Both the position numbers and the translations under genes were made by a program. From Bdellovibrio bacteriovorus HD100 (GTDB lineage Bacteria > Bdellovibrionota > Bdellovibrionia > Bdellovibrionales > Bdellovibrionaceae): a stretch of DNA of 64,000 bases. Each line of letters starts with the position of its first letter. Position 1 is the stretch's first letter. The stretch covers positions 1,798,001-1,862,000 of the forward strand of contig NC_005363.1 in assembly GCF_000196175.1 (NCBI RefSeq), in the 5' to 3' direction. The notes below the pieces were generated by a model. The model was not told where the DNA came from. It was given only the letters and a program-made list of their open reading frames with translations, and did not search any database. Shown here one piece after another: positions 25,739-33,525 of this stretch.

Positions 25739-26215
25739 CTATTTGCAGGTTTCGATGTATTTGTTTACGGAAGAAACCGGACGCTCACGTCTCCAGTCAG
25801 CCTGCTCGTATTTGTACTGAGTGTAAGAAGTGGAGTACATGGTGTCTTTCATGACAGAGCTCACGCAGCGTGGGTAAGCAGAGTCATTGCGGTTCCATTT
25901 TTGGCAAACTTCTTTTTTGGTGAAAGCAGAAACAATTTTGGTCGTCGCAGGAACGGTAACCATTTTGCGGCCGACACATACTTTTTTAGGACGAGTGGAG
26001 TCAGAGTAGTCTGTTTTTACAGAGTCGCAAGTTTCAACAGTGTGCTGAGCCACGAAGATTTTGAAAGAATCCTTGTTTGCATTCAGGCAGATTTGCTGAG
26101 CTGTAACATAGCCACGAGCTGGGATGTAGGGGTTGGAAGAGCTGTTGTAAACGATTTCAGTGGCAGCAGTAGCCAAAGTCGGCAACATCATAAGCATAGC
26201 GATCATCAGTTTCAT
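25739..26215 (-). CDS. cysteine-containing secreted protein
   Basis: A 158-residue exported protein. The ATG at 26215 follows AAAGGAG; signal peptide about 1-17 (ATA). The mature part has six or so cysteines (QICLNA, VETCDS, KVCVGR, EVCQKW, RCVSS, ETCK), suggesting three disulfides, and many Lys/Thr/Tyr. No family recognised. Divergent from the fourth TIGR02147 gene; the palindrome at 26305 lies between them and could control both. Confidence 0.78.
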   Translation of the reverse strand: MKLMIAMLMMLPTLATAATEIVYNSSSNPYIPARGYVTAQQICLNANKDSFKIFVAQHTVETCDSVKTDYSDSTRPKKVCVGRKMVTVPATTKIVSAFTKKEVCQKWNRNDSAYPRCVSSVMKDTMYSTSYTQYKYEQADWRRERPVSSVNKYIETCK

Positions 26216-26304
26216 AAAAACTCCTTTTGTTTTGATGTCGAGATGTTTGACATAGATAAATTTCCCAGACAAGCCGTGCTCCATGAAAACCTTTCACTGC
26301 CCTT

Positions 26305-26333
26305 GTGAACGTTCACTAAACCTGTGAACGGTT
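26305..26333. promoter_or_regulatory. candidate operator, GTGAACGTTCAC palindrome plus half-site
   Basis: A perfect 12-base palindrome at 26305-26316 and a second GTGAACG copy at 26324-26330, 19 bases apart, in the divergent promoter region of a secreted gene and a TIGR02147 gene. Confidence 0.5.
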
Positions 26334-26363
26334 GGTGGGACCTTGAGGTATAAGGGTCCCACG

Positions 26364-27113
26364 ATGAACAAGTCTGATATTCTGAACTACAAGGATTATC
26401 GCGCCTTTCTGGCGGACTATAACAGCTGGCGCAGTGAAAACCGCGCAGGCTGGAGTCTGTCCGTGTGGACTCGTCATCTGGGTCTTTCCTATCCGTCCGC
26501 TCTGTCGATGATTCTGAATCGCAAGCGCCATATCGGCGACAAGCTGCTGGAAACCATGTGCCAGTACTTTGAGTTCACCGAGCTTGAAAAGAATCACTTC
26601 GCCAATCTGGTAAAGTACGAAAAATCCATCGAAAGCAGCACACTTCGTATCATGGTCCTGAATCATCTCGACGGGGATAAGAAAAACTCTCTCGCCCGCT
26701 ATATCGTGCGCGAAGGTCTTCGTATGCCTCGCTTTGAGGACGCCGAAAGTCTGGCCGAGTTGCTGGGGCCGATTCTGGGGATGAAGACTTCGGAGGTTCT
26801 GGCTTTGGAGCCCGGTGTTCCGGAAAAGCCCGATCCCAAGTCTATGCACCAGGAAGTTCTGGGTCTGCTGGAACGATCCTTTGATTTGGTTCCCAAAGAG
26901 TCCCGCCAGTATTCGACCAACTTCATCCGCATGGAACGTTCGCGCCTGCCAGAGGCTATTGCACGCCTGCGGGCCTTCCAGCGCGAGTTCATCGCAGAGT
27001 TTGACTCGGAGGCGGGGGAGTCCCTGGTGTGCTTCCAGAACGCCGTTTTTGCAATGCTGAAAGAGTCTGCTCCGGGCGAAGAGACTTTGCCTTCTTCCAA
27101 GAAACTGACCTGA
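26364..27113 (+). CDS. TIGR02147 family regulator (fourth of four)
   Basis: A 249-residue TIGR02147 protein. DILNYKDYRAFLADYNSWRS is the family opening, followed by a HTH (WTRHLGLSYPSALSMILNRK). The C-terminal half differs more from the other copies but keeps SMHQEVLGLLERSFDLVPKE and a closing amphipathic helix region with LRAFQREFIAEFDSEAGES. The ATG at 26364 is preferred over an in-frame TTG at 26343. A small secreted gene follows 126 bases downstream. Confidence 0.88.
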   Translation: MNKSDILNYKDYRAFLADYNSWRSENRAGWSLSVWTRHLGLSYPSALSMILNRKRHIGDKLLETMCQYFEFTELEKNHFANLVKYEKSIESSTLRIMVLNHLDGDKKNSLARYIVREGLRMPRFEDAESLAELLGPILGMKTSEVLALEPGVPEKPDPKSMHQEVLGLLERSFDLVPKESRQYSTNFIRMERSRLPEAIARLRAFQREFIAEFDSEAGESLVCFQNAVFAMLKESAPGEETLPSSKKLT

Positions 27114-27239
27114 TCGTTCCGCGAATTTCCGCCTATATTGCGCTTTTCAGAGCTGCGGCATCTATTGAGCCGGGCATCTATTGTTCGTATAGTTTTTGGC
27201 GTGAATAGAGAATTGGAAATTTTAACGAAAGGTTTTCCT

Positions 27240-27623
27240 GTGAAAATGCTTCTGACTGCTTTTGTTTCTTTGTTGTCTTTGTCTGTGACGGCGCAAGCCG
27301 CTGTTATGCAGGTGGACTGTGTTGGTGGTGACACCCAGATTACTGCCAACCTGATTGTTGAAGGTCGCAAGGTGACAGGTTTTGTGGCTGCGGCAGGTGC
27401 CGGCGTTGAAGCTTTCCAGGCAGATGCCCATGGCTCCTACATCTTCTACAAAGCGGGTGAGTACTACACAGATTTCGATCTTGAGATCATCGAGTTCTGG
27501 GGCATTTCCGGTGATCAGTCTGTAGGCTACAAGTCCTACACCGATAAAAACGGCAAATTTGTTCAAACTGTTCTTGTGAATAAAAAAGCCGTTAATGCCC
27601 AGTGCATGATCGGTAAGCAATAG
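27240..27623 (+). CDS. small secreted protein, unknown function
   Basis: A 127-residue exported protein. The GTG at 27240 follows AAAGG; an ATG two codons later is equally possible. Signal peptide about 1-20 (AQA). The mature part has two cysteines (near the N- and C-terminus) and beta-rich sequence with GSYIFYKAGEYYTDFDLEII. No family recognised. Terminator 28 bases after the stop. Confidence 0.78.
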   Translation: MKMLLTAFVSLLSLSVTAQAAVMQVDCVGGDTQITANLIVEGRKVTGFVAAAGAGVEAFQADAHGSYIFYKAGEYYTDFDLEIIEFWGISGDQSVGYKSYTDKNGKFVQTVLVNKKAVNAQCMIGKQ

Positions 27624-27651
27624 TCCTTCGAATGCAAGGATGACTTTAATT

Positions 27652-27682
27652 AAGGCGTGGGGGACCCCTCTGCGCCTTTTTT
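27652..27682 (+). terminator. rho-independent terminator
   Basis: AAGGCG ... CGCCTT arms with an inner GGGG/CCCC pairing, followed by a T-run. Confidence 0.8.
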
Positions 27683-27797
27683 ATTGGTTTTCAGTCATGC
27701 AAAACACGCATATCTGGATTCCGACTATGCAGTCGCTAGGCGAGGCCCTTTTTGTTATCTTGCTTTCAAGAAGCAATTACAAAAAAAGGAGGCTTCC

Positions 27798-27875
27798 ATG
27801 ATGGGATTTATTGAATCTCTAAAAGTGAAACTGTTCGGACCATCCGTACTAGAATGCCTGGCACATTTAGACTAG
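27798..27875 (+). CDS. candidate 25-residue small protein
   Basis: MMGFIESLKVKLFGPSVLEC begins a 25-residue frame preceded by AAAAAAAGGAGG seven bases from the ATG, one of the strongest ribosome sites in the window. The peptide is amphipathic. It is followed 32 bases later by an intrinsic terminator, so a short independent transcript is plausible. It could equally be the start of a truncated gene. The frame stays open upstream to 27657 but shows no start signal there. Confidence 0.45.
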   Translation: MMGFIESLKVKLFGPSVLECLAHLD

Positions 27876-27907
27876 GCCCACTTTGGCCGTAGACTGTGGC
27901 CGTGAAC

Positions 27908-27935
27908 AAGCCCGCTAAAAACAGCGGGCTTTTTT
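27908..27935 (+). terminator. rho-independent terminator after the 25-residue frame
   Basis: AAGCCCGCT, AAAAAC, AGCGGGCTT and a T-run. Confidence 0.9.
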
Positions 27936-28039
27936 ATTTTCTGGATACTGGACCTTTGATATCGCTGCTTTTGTACACCGGTCCAGCACCATCTGACTCT
28001 CCGGGGCTTATCATAGGGTAGGTTTAAAGGGAGGTCTTT

Positions 28040-28231
28040 ATGGCAACCAATAAAAACTTTAACGAAAGAAACGCGGAAAAAACCGGCAGCACAAAACAGC
28101 CTGCCAGCAAACCCGCAGAACGAACCGAAAGAACTGAAAGAACACAACAGCCTTCCCATAAAGAAGGCGATAACAGAAGTTCCCGCTCAACCACAGAAAG
28201 ATACTCACGCGATGAGGAATCGGAAGAGTAG
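28040..28231 (+). CDS. small disordered hydrophilic protein
   Basis: A 63-residue protein made almost only of Lys, Arg, Glu, Asn, Ser, Thr, Gln and Pro, with a short repeat ERTERTERTQ and an acidic end (RDEESEE). AGGGAGG lies 7 bases before the ATG. It is predicted to be disordered and highly soluble, like small stress-related or nucleic-acid-associated proteins, but no family is recognised. First of three small genes in a row. Confidence 0.65.
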   Translation: MATNKNFNERNAEKTGSTKQPASKPAERTERTERTQQPSHKEGDNRSSRSTTERYSRDEESEE

Positions 28232-28294
28232 TGACTTTTAGTTTAAGGCAATAGAGAGGCACCCATAGCCTCTCTTTTGTTGTGGAGGTGTCTT

Positions 28295-28534
28295 ATGAAA
28301 GAAGCAATGTCTGTGGCGCCAGCATCGCGCCGCCTGCCTCTGACCGCACTGTTGGGTATTTTTGGCGGAGCTGCGCTGGGGTATTATGCCTATCGCAAAT
28401 ACAAACCCTCGGGCCGGCAAGAGCAAGAGCATCCTCATGAAGAGCACGAGGTCGACACTTCTTCCGAGGATTCATTTCCGGCCAGTGATCCGCCATCGTG
28501 GAACAGTGGGCATGCGACCCGCTGGGAGGATTAG
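28295..28534 (+). CDS. small membrane protein with SFPASDPPSW motif
   Basis: A 79-residue protein. The ATG at 28295 follows TGGAGGTG. A membrane segment (about residues 16-36, LLGIFGGAALGYYAY) is followed by a His/Glu-rich linker and the C-terminal EDSFPASDPPSWN. That short motif recurs in many small bacterial proteins, often near stress genes; its role is unknown. The upstream 63-residue gene ends 63 bases earlier, so co-transcription is possible. Confidence 0.7.
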   Translation: MKEAMSVAPASRRLPLTALLGIFGGAALGYYAYRKYKPSGRQEQEHPHEEHEVDTSSEDSFPASDPPSWNSGHATRWED

Positions 28535-28589
28535 AGGGCTTGCGTCTTTTACGGTGAGATGAGAAGCTTTTGCTTTTGGAGGCGTTCTT

Positions 28590-28898
28590 ATGCGGATCCG
28601 GCAAGTGGGTTTTTCATCACGTCTGAAGGCTCATCGCAAACTTCTGACTCTGGAAACTTTGAAATTTATTGTCGAGTTCTTCAAGGACCGCGATGCCCGG
28701 ATGGCGGCGTTGCGGTCGGGTGTGCCTGAAAGCTACGCCTCCCGGCAGGGGCAGTGGCTTAAAAAGCATCCCATCGTACTTGCTGCGATGGAGGCGGATC
28801 TGGATGAACGTGACATGCTGAAGCTGGAAAAAGCCCTGGCAGAGATCGACCGCCAGATGGAAATCTGCAAAGAGATTCTGGGCCTGCAGGACTTTTAG
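28590..28898 (+). CDS. small helical protein resembling phage terminase small-subunit HTH
   Basis: A 102-residue cytoplasmic protein with TGGAGG upstream. The segment MAALRSGVPESYASRQGQWL followed by KKHPIV fits the pattern of terminase small-subunit DNA-binding domains (small-residue helix, Gly, aromatic, Ala-Ser, then LLxxPxV). The C-terminal part is a long charged helix (LEKALAEIDRQMEICKEILG) suited to oligomerisation. No other phage gene is near, so it may be a domesticated DNA-binding protein. The homology is by pattern only. Confidence 0.5.
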   Translation: MRIRQVGFSSRLKAHRKLLTLETLKFIVEFFKDRDARMAALRSGVPESYASRQGQWLKKHPIVLAAMEADLDERDMLKLEKALAEIDRQMEICKEILGLQDF

Positions 28899-28972
28899 TT
28901 GTTATTGTATTTTCCCCGACAGGCTACCGCCTGATTATAATGTCACTAAACTGAGGGCAAAAGAGGTGACCT

Positions 28973-29638
28973 ATGGCGCACGGCTTTTTCTTTTCAACGA
29001 CCCTCGGTGTTCTTCTTTTCAGTTTGCAACTTTTCGCCGCCACTCCCAAGGAAGCAGAGCTGGTTCTGGATCAGGCTCATCAAAAGATGATTCTGCTGGT
29101 AGAGGGCCTGTTTAATTCCGGGCAGATAACAGAGATCGACAAGCTGCTTCTGGTTTCGGATTTGAATGGCTATAAGACTGCTTACAAAACCTATTCCAGC
29201 GCAGCGGCGCAGGCTCACACCTATCTGAAAAACAAAAAACAGCGCGAGGACCATTACGCCAATAAGATTCTGTACATTGCCTCTAGGCTGGAGAATCTGG
29301 CTGCGAATCCCGCCGGAAATATCACAGACGTCACCGAAGAGGTGACTGACTTTGTGCCAGCGGACAGCAAGTGTGGCGTGCCGGTGGATCTTCCCTGCGT
29401 GGCCCACGAAGTGGAGCTGCGCATGGACACGATCTATTTGAATATCAACAAGCGGAATTCCAAGGTGCGGGCCAAATTTAAAAGTGTTGCAGATCGTGGA
29501 TTGCATGCCGCTGAACTTTATGCGCGCATACTGGCTTCGCTGCGCACTGATGGCGGGGCTATGTATCCAACCGAGTATATCTACGGTAAAGACCGTCTGG
29601 TCATGAGCGTGAAGCAGGAAATTGAAGAGGGTTACTAG
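28973..29638 (+). CDS. secreted protein, unknown function
   Basis: A 221-residue exported protein with AGAGGTG upstream and a signal peptide of about 22 residues (LFAA). The mature part is mainly helical, with one cysteine pair (SKCGVPVDLPC), and ends in an acidic tail. The next gene (permease) starts directly after its stop codon, so both are translated from one message. Confidence 0.72.
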   Translation: MAHGFFFSTTLGVLLFSLQLFAATPKEAELVLDQAHQKMILLVEGLFNSGQITEIDKLLLVSDLNGYKTAYKTYSSAAAQAHTYLKNKKQREDHYANKILYIASRLENLAANPAGNITDVTEEVTDFVPADSKCGVPVDLPCVAHEVELRMDTIYLNINKRNSKVRAKFKSVADRGLHAAELYARILASLRTDGGAMYPTEYIYGKDRLVMSVKQEIEEGY

Positions 29639-30901
29639 GTGAAAAGAACTCTGGGACTTGTGATGTTGGTTTTTTATGCCACGGGCATGATCCTTGGGGC
29701 GGGGGTGTATTCGGTGATCGGTAAGGCTGCCGGGGTAGCTCAAGAGGGATTGTGGCTGAGTTTTATTTTGGCGGCGCTGGCGGCTGTGTTGACGGCTCTG
29801 TCCTATGCTGAACTTGCGACACTTTTTCCCAAGGCGGGGGCGGAATATGTTTATATGAAAGAGATCTTTCCGCAAAGAAAGATCCTTTCTTTTCTTTGTG
29901 GTTGTCTGATGATCTTTGCCGCTATCATCACGGCTTCGACGGTGTCGCTGTCATTTGCCGCTTATACTCAGGACTTTTTCAAGGCCCCGGAAATGCTGGT
30001 CGCCATAGTCTTGCTGGGTTTTTTCACTCTGGTGAACATCTGGGGGGTGCGCGAATCCGGATGGGTGAACATTGTGTTCACCCTGGTTGAGCTATCGGGG
30101 CTGGTGATATTTATTTTTGTCGGTTTACGGCAGCCCGATTTCGGCAAAGTCCTGTCAGTTCCAGTTTCCTGGGGCGTGGTGACCGGAGCGTCTTTGATTT
30201 TTTTTGCTTACCTGGGGTTCGAGAGCATGGTGAATCTGGCTGAAGAGGCAAAAAAGCCTGATAAGAACATTCCCCGCGCGATTTTGCTCAGTCTTTCGCT
30301 GACCACGGTCGTCTATGTGGCGGTCAGTCTGGCGGCGCTGGCGATGATGAGCCCCGGGGATTTGCAAAAGTCGGATGCTGTCTTAAGTGCAGCCCTGCAA
30401 AAACATTCTCCAGAGGCGGCAAGGGCCTTGGCGGGGATTGCGTTGTTTGCCACAGCCAACACGGTGATGATCGCCTTGCTGGGGGCCAGTCGAATCAGTC
30501 TGGGGATGGCGCGGGGAAGGGATTTGCCGAAGGTTTTTTCCAAAATATTACCCCAACGGCAAAGTCCGTGGCTTTCTTCGTTGTTGGTTTTTTTGCTGGC
30601 ATTGTTGTTCTTGCCATTAAAGAAAATCGAAGTGCTTGCCAGTGTTTCTTCGTTTGTGACGATCGTGGTTTTTATCATCATCAACGGAGCGGTGGTGTAT
30701 CTGCGCCGGAAAGAGCCTCAGCGAAAGCGCCCTTTTCGGGTGCCAGGGGCCGTGGCTGGATGGCCGGTGCTTCCCATACTGGCGGCAGGTATGGCGTTAT
30801 TCTTTTTGTTTAACTTTGAAGAGCAGGTGTACTACGTCGGGGTGGGGATTGTGATCTTTGTGCTTGTGGTTTATCAGGCGCTGCATTTTCGCCGCGCCTG
30901 A
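29639..30901 (+). CDS. APC-family amino-acid permease
   Basis: A 420-residue inner-membrane transporter with about 12 membrane segments. The first segment carries GMILGAGVYSVIG (the unwound TM1 substrate site in APC proteins), TM2-3 region has ELATLFPKAGAEYVYMKE, and FFAYLGFESMVNLAEEAKKP is the family's TM6 region. It begins with GTG directly after the stop of the secreted gene upstream. Substrate specificity (probably amino acids) cannot be set from sequence alone. Confidence 0.93.
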   Translation: MKRTLGLVMLVFYATGMILGAGVYSVIGKAAGVAQEGLWLSFILAALAAVLTALSYAELATLFPKAGAEYVYMKEIFPQRKILSFLCGCLMIFAAIITASTVSLSFAAYTQDFFKAPEMLVAIVLLGFFTLVNIWGVRESGWVNIVFTLVELSGLVIFIFVGLRQPDFGKVLSVPVSWGVVTGASLIFFAYLGFESMVNLAEEAKKPDKNIPRAILLSLSLTTVVYVAVSLAALAMMSPGDLQKSDAVLSAALQKHSPEAARALAGIALFATANTVMIALLGASRISLGMARGRDLPKVFSKILPQRQSPWLSSLLVFLLALLFLPLKKIEVLASVSSFVTIVVFIIINGAVVYLRRKEPQRKRPFRVPGAVAGWPVLPILAAGMALFFLFNFEEQVYYVGVGIVIFVLVVYQALHFRRA

Positions 30902-30909
30902 AGGGGGCC

Positions 30910-31281
30910 TTACTTGGCTTTTTCTTTTTTGCAGGTTGGATAAATCGCCTGGCCTGACCAAGTTCCATCTTTGCAGGTTAAAGTGTCAGAAATGCAGATT
31001 TCATCTGCTGGTACAGAAGGCTTAAGCCAGCCGGTGGCTTTTCCGCCGTCAGGAATCGTACCCAGTGGAGTGTCGCAGCTTCGTTTTTCGCTGATCACGG
31101 GGGCTGATTTTGAAGGTGACGCTTCAATGGCTGTGGGCGCCGCGCCCTCATACAAGCGTGTACCGCCGCCAGGAGGCGGTGAGGCTTTTGGCAGCTCTGT
31201 TTCAGATGCAGACGGGGCCTTGGGTTGGCTGGAGCAGCCGGCAACTAGAATCATTGTGGCAATCATGATGAGTGTTTTCAT
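30910..31281 (-). CDS. small lipoprotein, unknown function
   Basis: A 123-residue lipoprotein: signal peptide ending in LVAGC (Cys16), then a Ser/Pro/Ala-rich linker with PPPGGG. A small C-terminal domain has five cysteines (RSCDTP, EICISD, LTCKDG, PTCKKE), probably disulfide-knotted. No family recognised. Convergent with the permease gene. Confidence 0.75.
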   Translation of the reverse strand: MKTLIMIATMILVAGCSSQPKAPSASETELPKASPPPGGGTRLYEGAAPTAIEASPSKSAPVISEKRSCDTPLGTIPDGGKATGWLKPSVPADEICISDTLTCKDGTWSGQAIYPTCKKEKAK

Positions 31282-31446
31282 ATTCTTAGTGTGCTTTCAA
31301 TCATGGCAAATTAACAAGTTCCAATTTGTGTTTTCACGTTGTTCGCAGGTCCAAAGTTTGAGTCCGGCGCAGATGTTTGCGTGCGAGCTGACAAAGGGAT
31401 TTCTTGGCTCTTGGTCTTCACTGGAAAATGACTTGTACTCAAGGGC

Positions 31447-32760
31447 ATGCGCCATAGGTACTTTTTTAAAGCCCTTGTTATATTTTTGTTGGGAGTCCCG
31501 GTCCGGACTCAGGCTGCGGGACTCTATCTGCAGGATGCTGTGAATGAAGCCCTTTTAAATTCACCCAAAGTGCAAAAATCCGAATCTCAGTTCCGCGAAT
31601 CCAGCTGGAAAAAGACCGAGTCCTATTCTGGCTTTTTGCCGACACTCTCGGCTCAGGCCAGTTACCTCTTTGACAAGAAATATGCGCTGATCGATGTGAA
31701 TATGAACGGGGTCCCTTTGGAAATCCCCCAGGTGGTCCCGACCACGAATCTCTATTTGACTGCGCAGTGGTCCGTCTTTGATGGGTTTGCCAGCACCAAC
31801 CGCTATCTCAGTGCCGAGGCGTTTCAGGAGTCGGCAAAAAATGAATTTGACTGGGTCCGCTTTCAGATCCAGCGCGAAGTGACGATGCTTTTCTATAAGG
31901 CTCTGGCTGCCAAAGAACTGCAAACCGTGGCCGAGCAGAACGTGCGGGCTTTGGAGGATCATTTGAAAGATGTGCGCCTGTTTAAGAAAGTGGGCTCATC
32001 CACCGACTATGATGTTTTGCGCGTTGAAGTTCAGATGAGTGAGGCGCAGTCCGAACTTTTGCATGCCACAGACAATGTTGAACTTTCCCGGGGACGCCTG
32101 AGTGAAGCTTTGGGCCGGGAGCAGGATGTCGCATGGGTGGAGGGCACTTTGCCGCGCTTAAGTCCGGAGTTGGTGGCGAAGCTGGATAAGGCCACGCTTG
32201 AAGACCGCAAAGACTTGCAGGCTTTGCGCCAGCGCGCCGAGGGCTTTAAGTACCAGGAAGATTCAGCGGAAAAGTTCTGGGTTCCGCGCATTGCTCTGAT
32301 GGGGCAATACCAGTACTACAACAACCGCGATGAACGTTTTGATGACTATGACCAGTTTCGGGATGCCTATCAGGTTGGTGTGACTTTGAACTGGAATCTG
32401 TTTGATGGAATGACCTCGATTTCACGTTCAAAGCAGAGTATCGAGCAGAAGTATCAGGCTGAAAAGACCCTTCGTCAGGCGCAGTTAAAAAGCCAGCGGG
32501 ATTTTGCTATGTGGAAGAAGCGGTTTCTGTATTTCTGTAAAGTGTATGAAGCCCGGCTGAATGACGTTTCCAAATCAGAGGAAAGTGTCCGTCTGGCGCG
32601 GGAAGGGCGCAAGGCGGGGGCCCGAACCAACACGGATGTGCTGGATGCAGAGGCGGAACTTTATCGGGCCCGGGCGGGGGCGGTGAATGCCCAGGTGGGC
32701 GCCATTGAGGCGATCGTCAGCCTGGAGCTTAGTACCGGTCAGCAACTGGTGAATTTTTAG
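31447..32760 (+). CDS. TolC-family outer-membrane efflux channel
   Basis: A 437-residue outer-membrane channel subunit with a signal peptide (about 1-23). Two tandem OEP repeats are visible: DAVNEALLNSPKVQKSES opens the first and the second begins near WNLFDGMTSISRSKQSIEQK. The NTDVLDAEAELYRARAGAVN helix is the typical second-repeat C-terminal signature. It is not adjacent to the ABC exporter genes but could serve HlyD-type systems such as the one at 2.2 kb. Confidence 0.92.
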   Translation: MRHRYFFKALVIFLLGVPVRTQAAGLYLQDAVNEALLNSPKVQKSESQFRESSWKKTESYSGFLPTLSAQASYLFDKKYALIDVNMNGVPLEIPQVVPTTNLYLTAQWSVFDGFASTNRYLSAEAFQESAKNEFDWVRFQIQREVTMLFYKALAAKELQTVAEQNVRALEDHLKDVRLFKKVGSSTDYDVLRVEVQMSEAQSELLHATDNVELSRGRLSEALGREQDVAWVEGTLPRLSPELVAKLDKATLEDRKDLQALRQRAEGFKYQEDSAEKFWVPRIALMGQYQYYNNRDERFDDYDQFRDAYQVGVTLNWNLFDGMTSISRSKQSIEQKYQAEKTLRQAQLKSQRDFAMWKKRFLYFCKVYEARLNDVSKSEESVRLAREGRKAGARTNTDVLDAEAELYRARAGAVNAQVGAIEAIVSLELSTGQQLVNF

Positions 32761-32897
32761 CGAATGGCAGAAATAATTGTGGCGCTGGCGAATTGGATCG
32801 GGCTTTGCGGCTTACCGGAAGACAGCTTCACCCAGCTGCATAGAAGCAAAGCCAGGAAAATGAAGAACCAGTTACTTGGGGTTAGCTGCAAAAGCAT
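32757..32897 (-). CDS. candidate 46-residue hydrophobic protein downstream of pgsA
   Basis: A 46-codon frame starting 9 bases after the pgsA stop: MLLQLTPSNWFFIFLALLLC gives one membrane segment, then a polar tail. It ends within the last bases of the convergent TolC gene. No clear ribosome site; translation could depend on pgsA. Uncertain. Confidence 0.3.
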   Translation of the reverse strand: MLLQLTPSNWFFIFLALLLCSWVKLSSGKPQSPIQFASATIISAIR

Positions 32898-32906
32898 ATA
32901 AGTCCA

Positions 32907-33467
32907 TTAGTCTTTACGACTTTTTAGATAGCCTAAATAGTACTCAACTCCGCTTGTTATACTCAAAATGACGCTCACCCACAAGACTCCGTACCCGATT
33001 TTGTCCAAATACGGGATATGGGGCTCTAGGTTTCCAATAATTACAATAGGGATGGCCACCATCTGCATGGCGGTCTTCCATTTGCCCGCGGGTTTGGCCG
33101 CAATAATGATTTGATCTGCCGCAGCAACGGAGCGGATGCCCCCGATAAAGTTGTCCCGGGCCAGGATGATGATCACCATCCAGGCGTCAATTTTGCCCTG
33201 AGCCAGTAACATGGCCAGAACGCTGGTGACCAGGATTTTGTCGGCAATTGGGTCCATGAATTTGCCGAAATTACTGACGGCGTTGTATTTGCGGGCATAG
33301 TAACCATCATAGTAATCGGTGATGGAGGCCAGAATGAAAAAGCAGGCAGCAGCGACATTCCATCCAAGAGTGTTGGGCCACATCAGTGCCACAATAACAG
33401 GCACAAAGAACACCCGGCTCAGGGTGATTCTTGTTGGAAGATTCTTCTGAAATTCTGTTACTGCCAC
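32907..33467 (-). CDS. pgsA: CDP-diacylglycerol-glycerol-3-phosphate phosphatidyltransferase
   Basis: Makes phosphatidylglycerol phosphate from CDP-diacylglycerol and glycerol 3-phosphate in the inner membrane. The CDP-alcohol phosphotransferase motif D-x2-D-G-x2-A-R-x8-G-x3-D-x3-D is complete (from DYYDGYYAR to GKFMDPIAD, about residues 48-73). The GTG at 33467 has GGAG 5 bases upstream; the longer frame to 33506 begins at TTG without one. 186 residues with five or six membrane segments, as usual for the family. Confidence 0.93.
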   Translation of the reverse strand: MAVTEFQKNLPTRITLSRVFFVPVIVALMWPNTLGWNVAAACFFILASITDYYDGYYARKYNAVSNFGKFMDPIADKILVTSVLAMLLAQGKIDAWMVIIILARDNFIGGIRSVAAADQIIIAAKPAGKWKTAMQMVAIPIVIIGNLEPHIPYLDKIGYGVLWVSVILSITSGVEYYLGYLKSRKD

Positions 33468-33525
33468 AAACTCTCCAATCGCTTCGCGCTGGACTAAAGG
33501 TAGCAATTTAGACTAGAAAGAATCA

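Noticed and set aside
27657-27797. Upstream extension of the 25-residue frame to 72 residues
   Set aside because: The extension has no ribosome site and overlaps an intrinsic terminator; the strong ribosome site supports the ATG at 27798.
28590-28898. Prophage remnant around the terminase-like gene
   Set aside because: No integrase, large terminase, capsid, tail or lysis genes and no attachment-site repeats near it.
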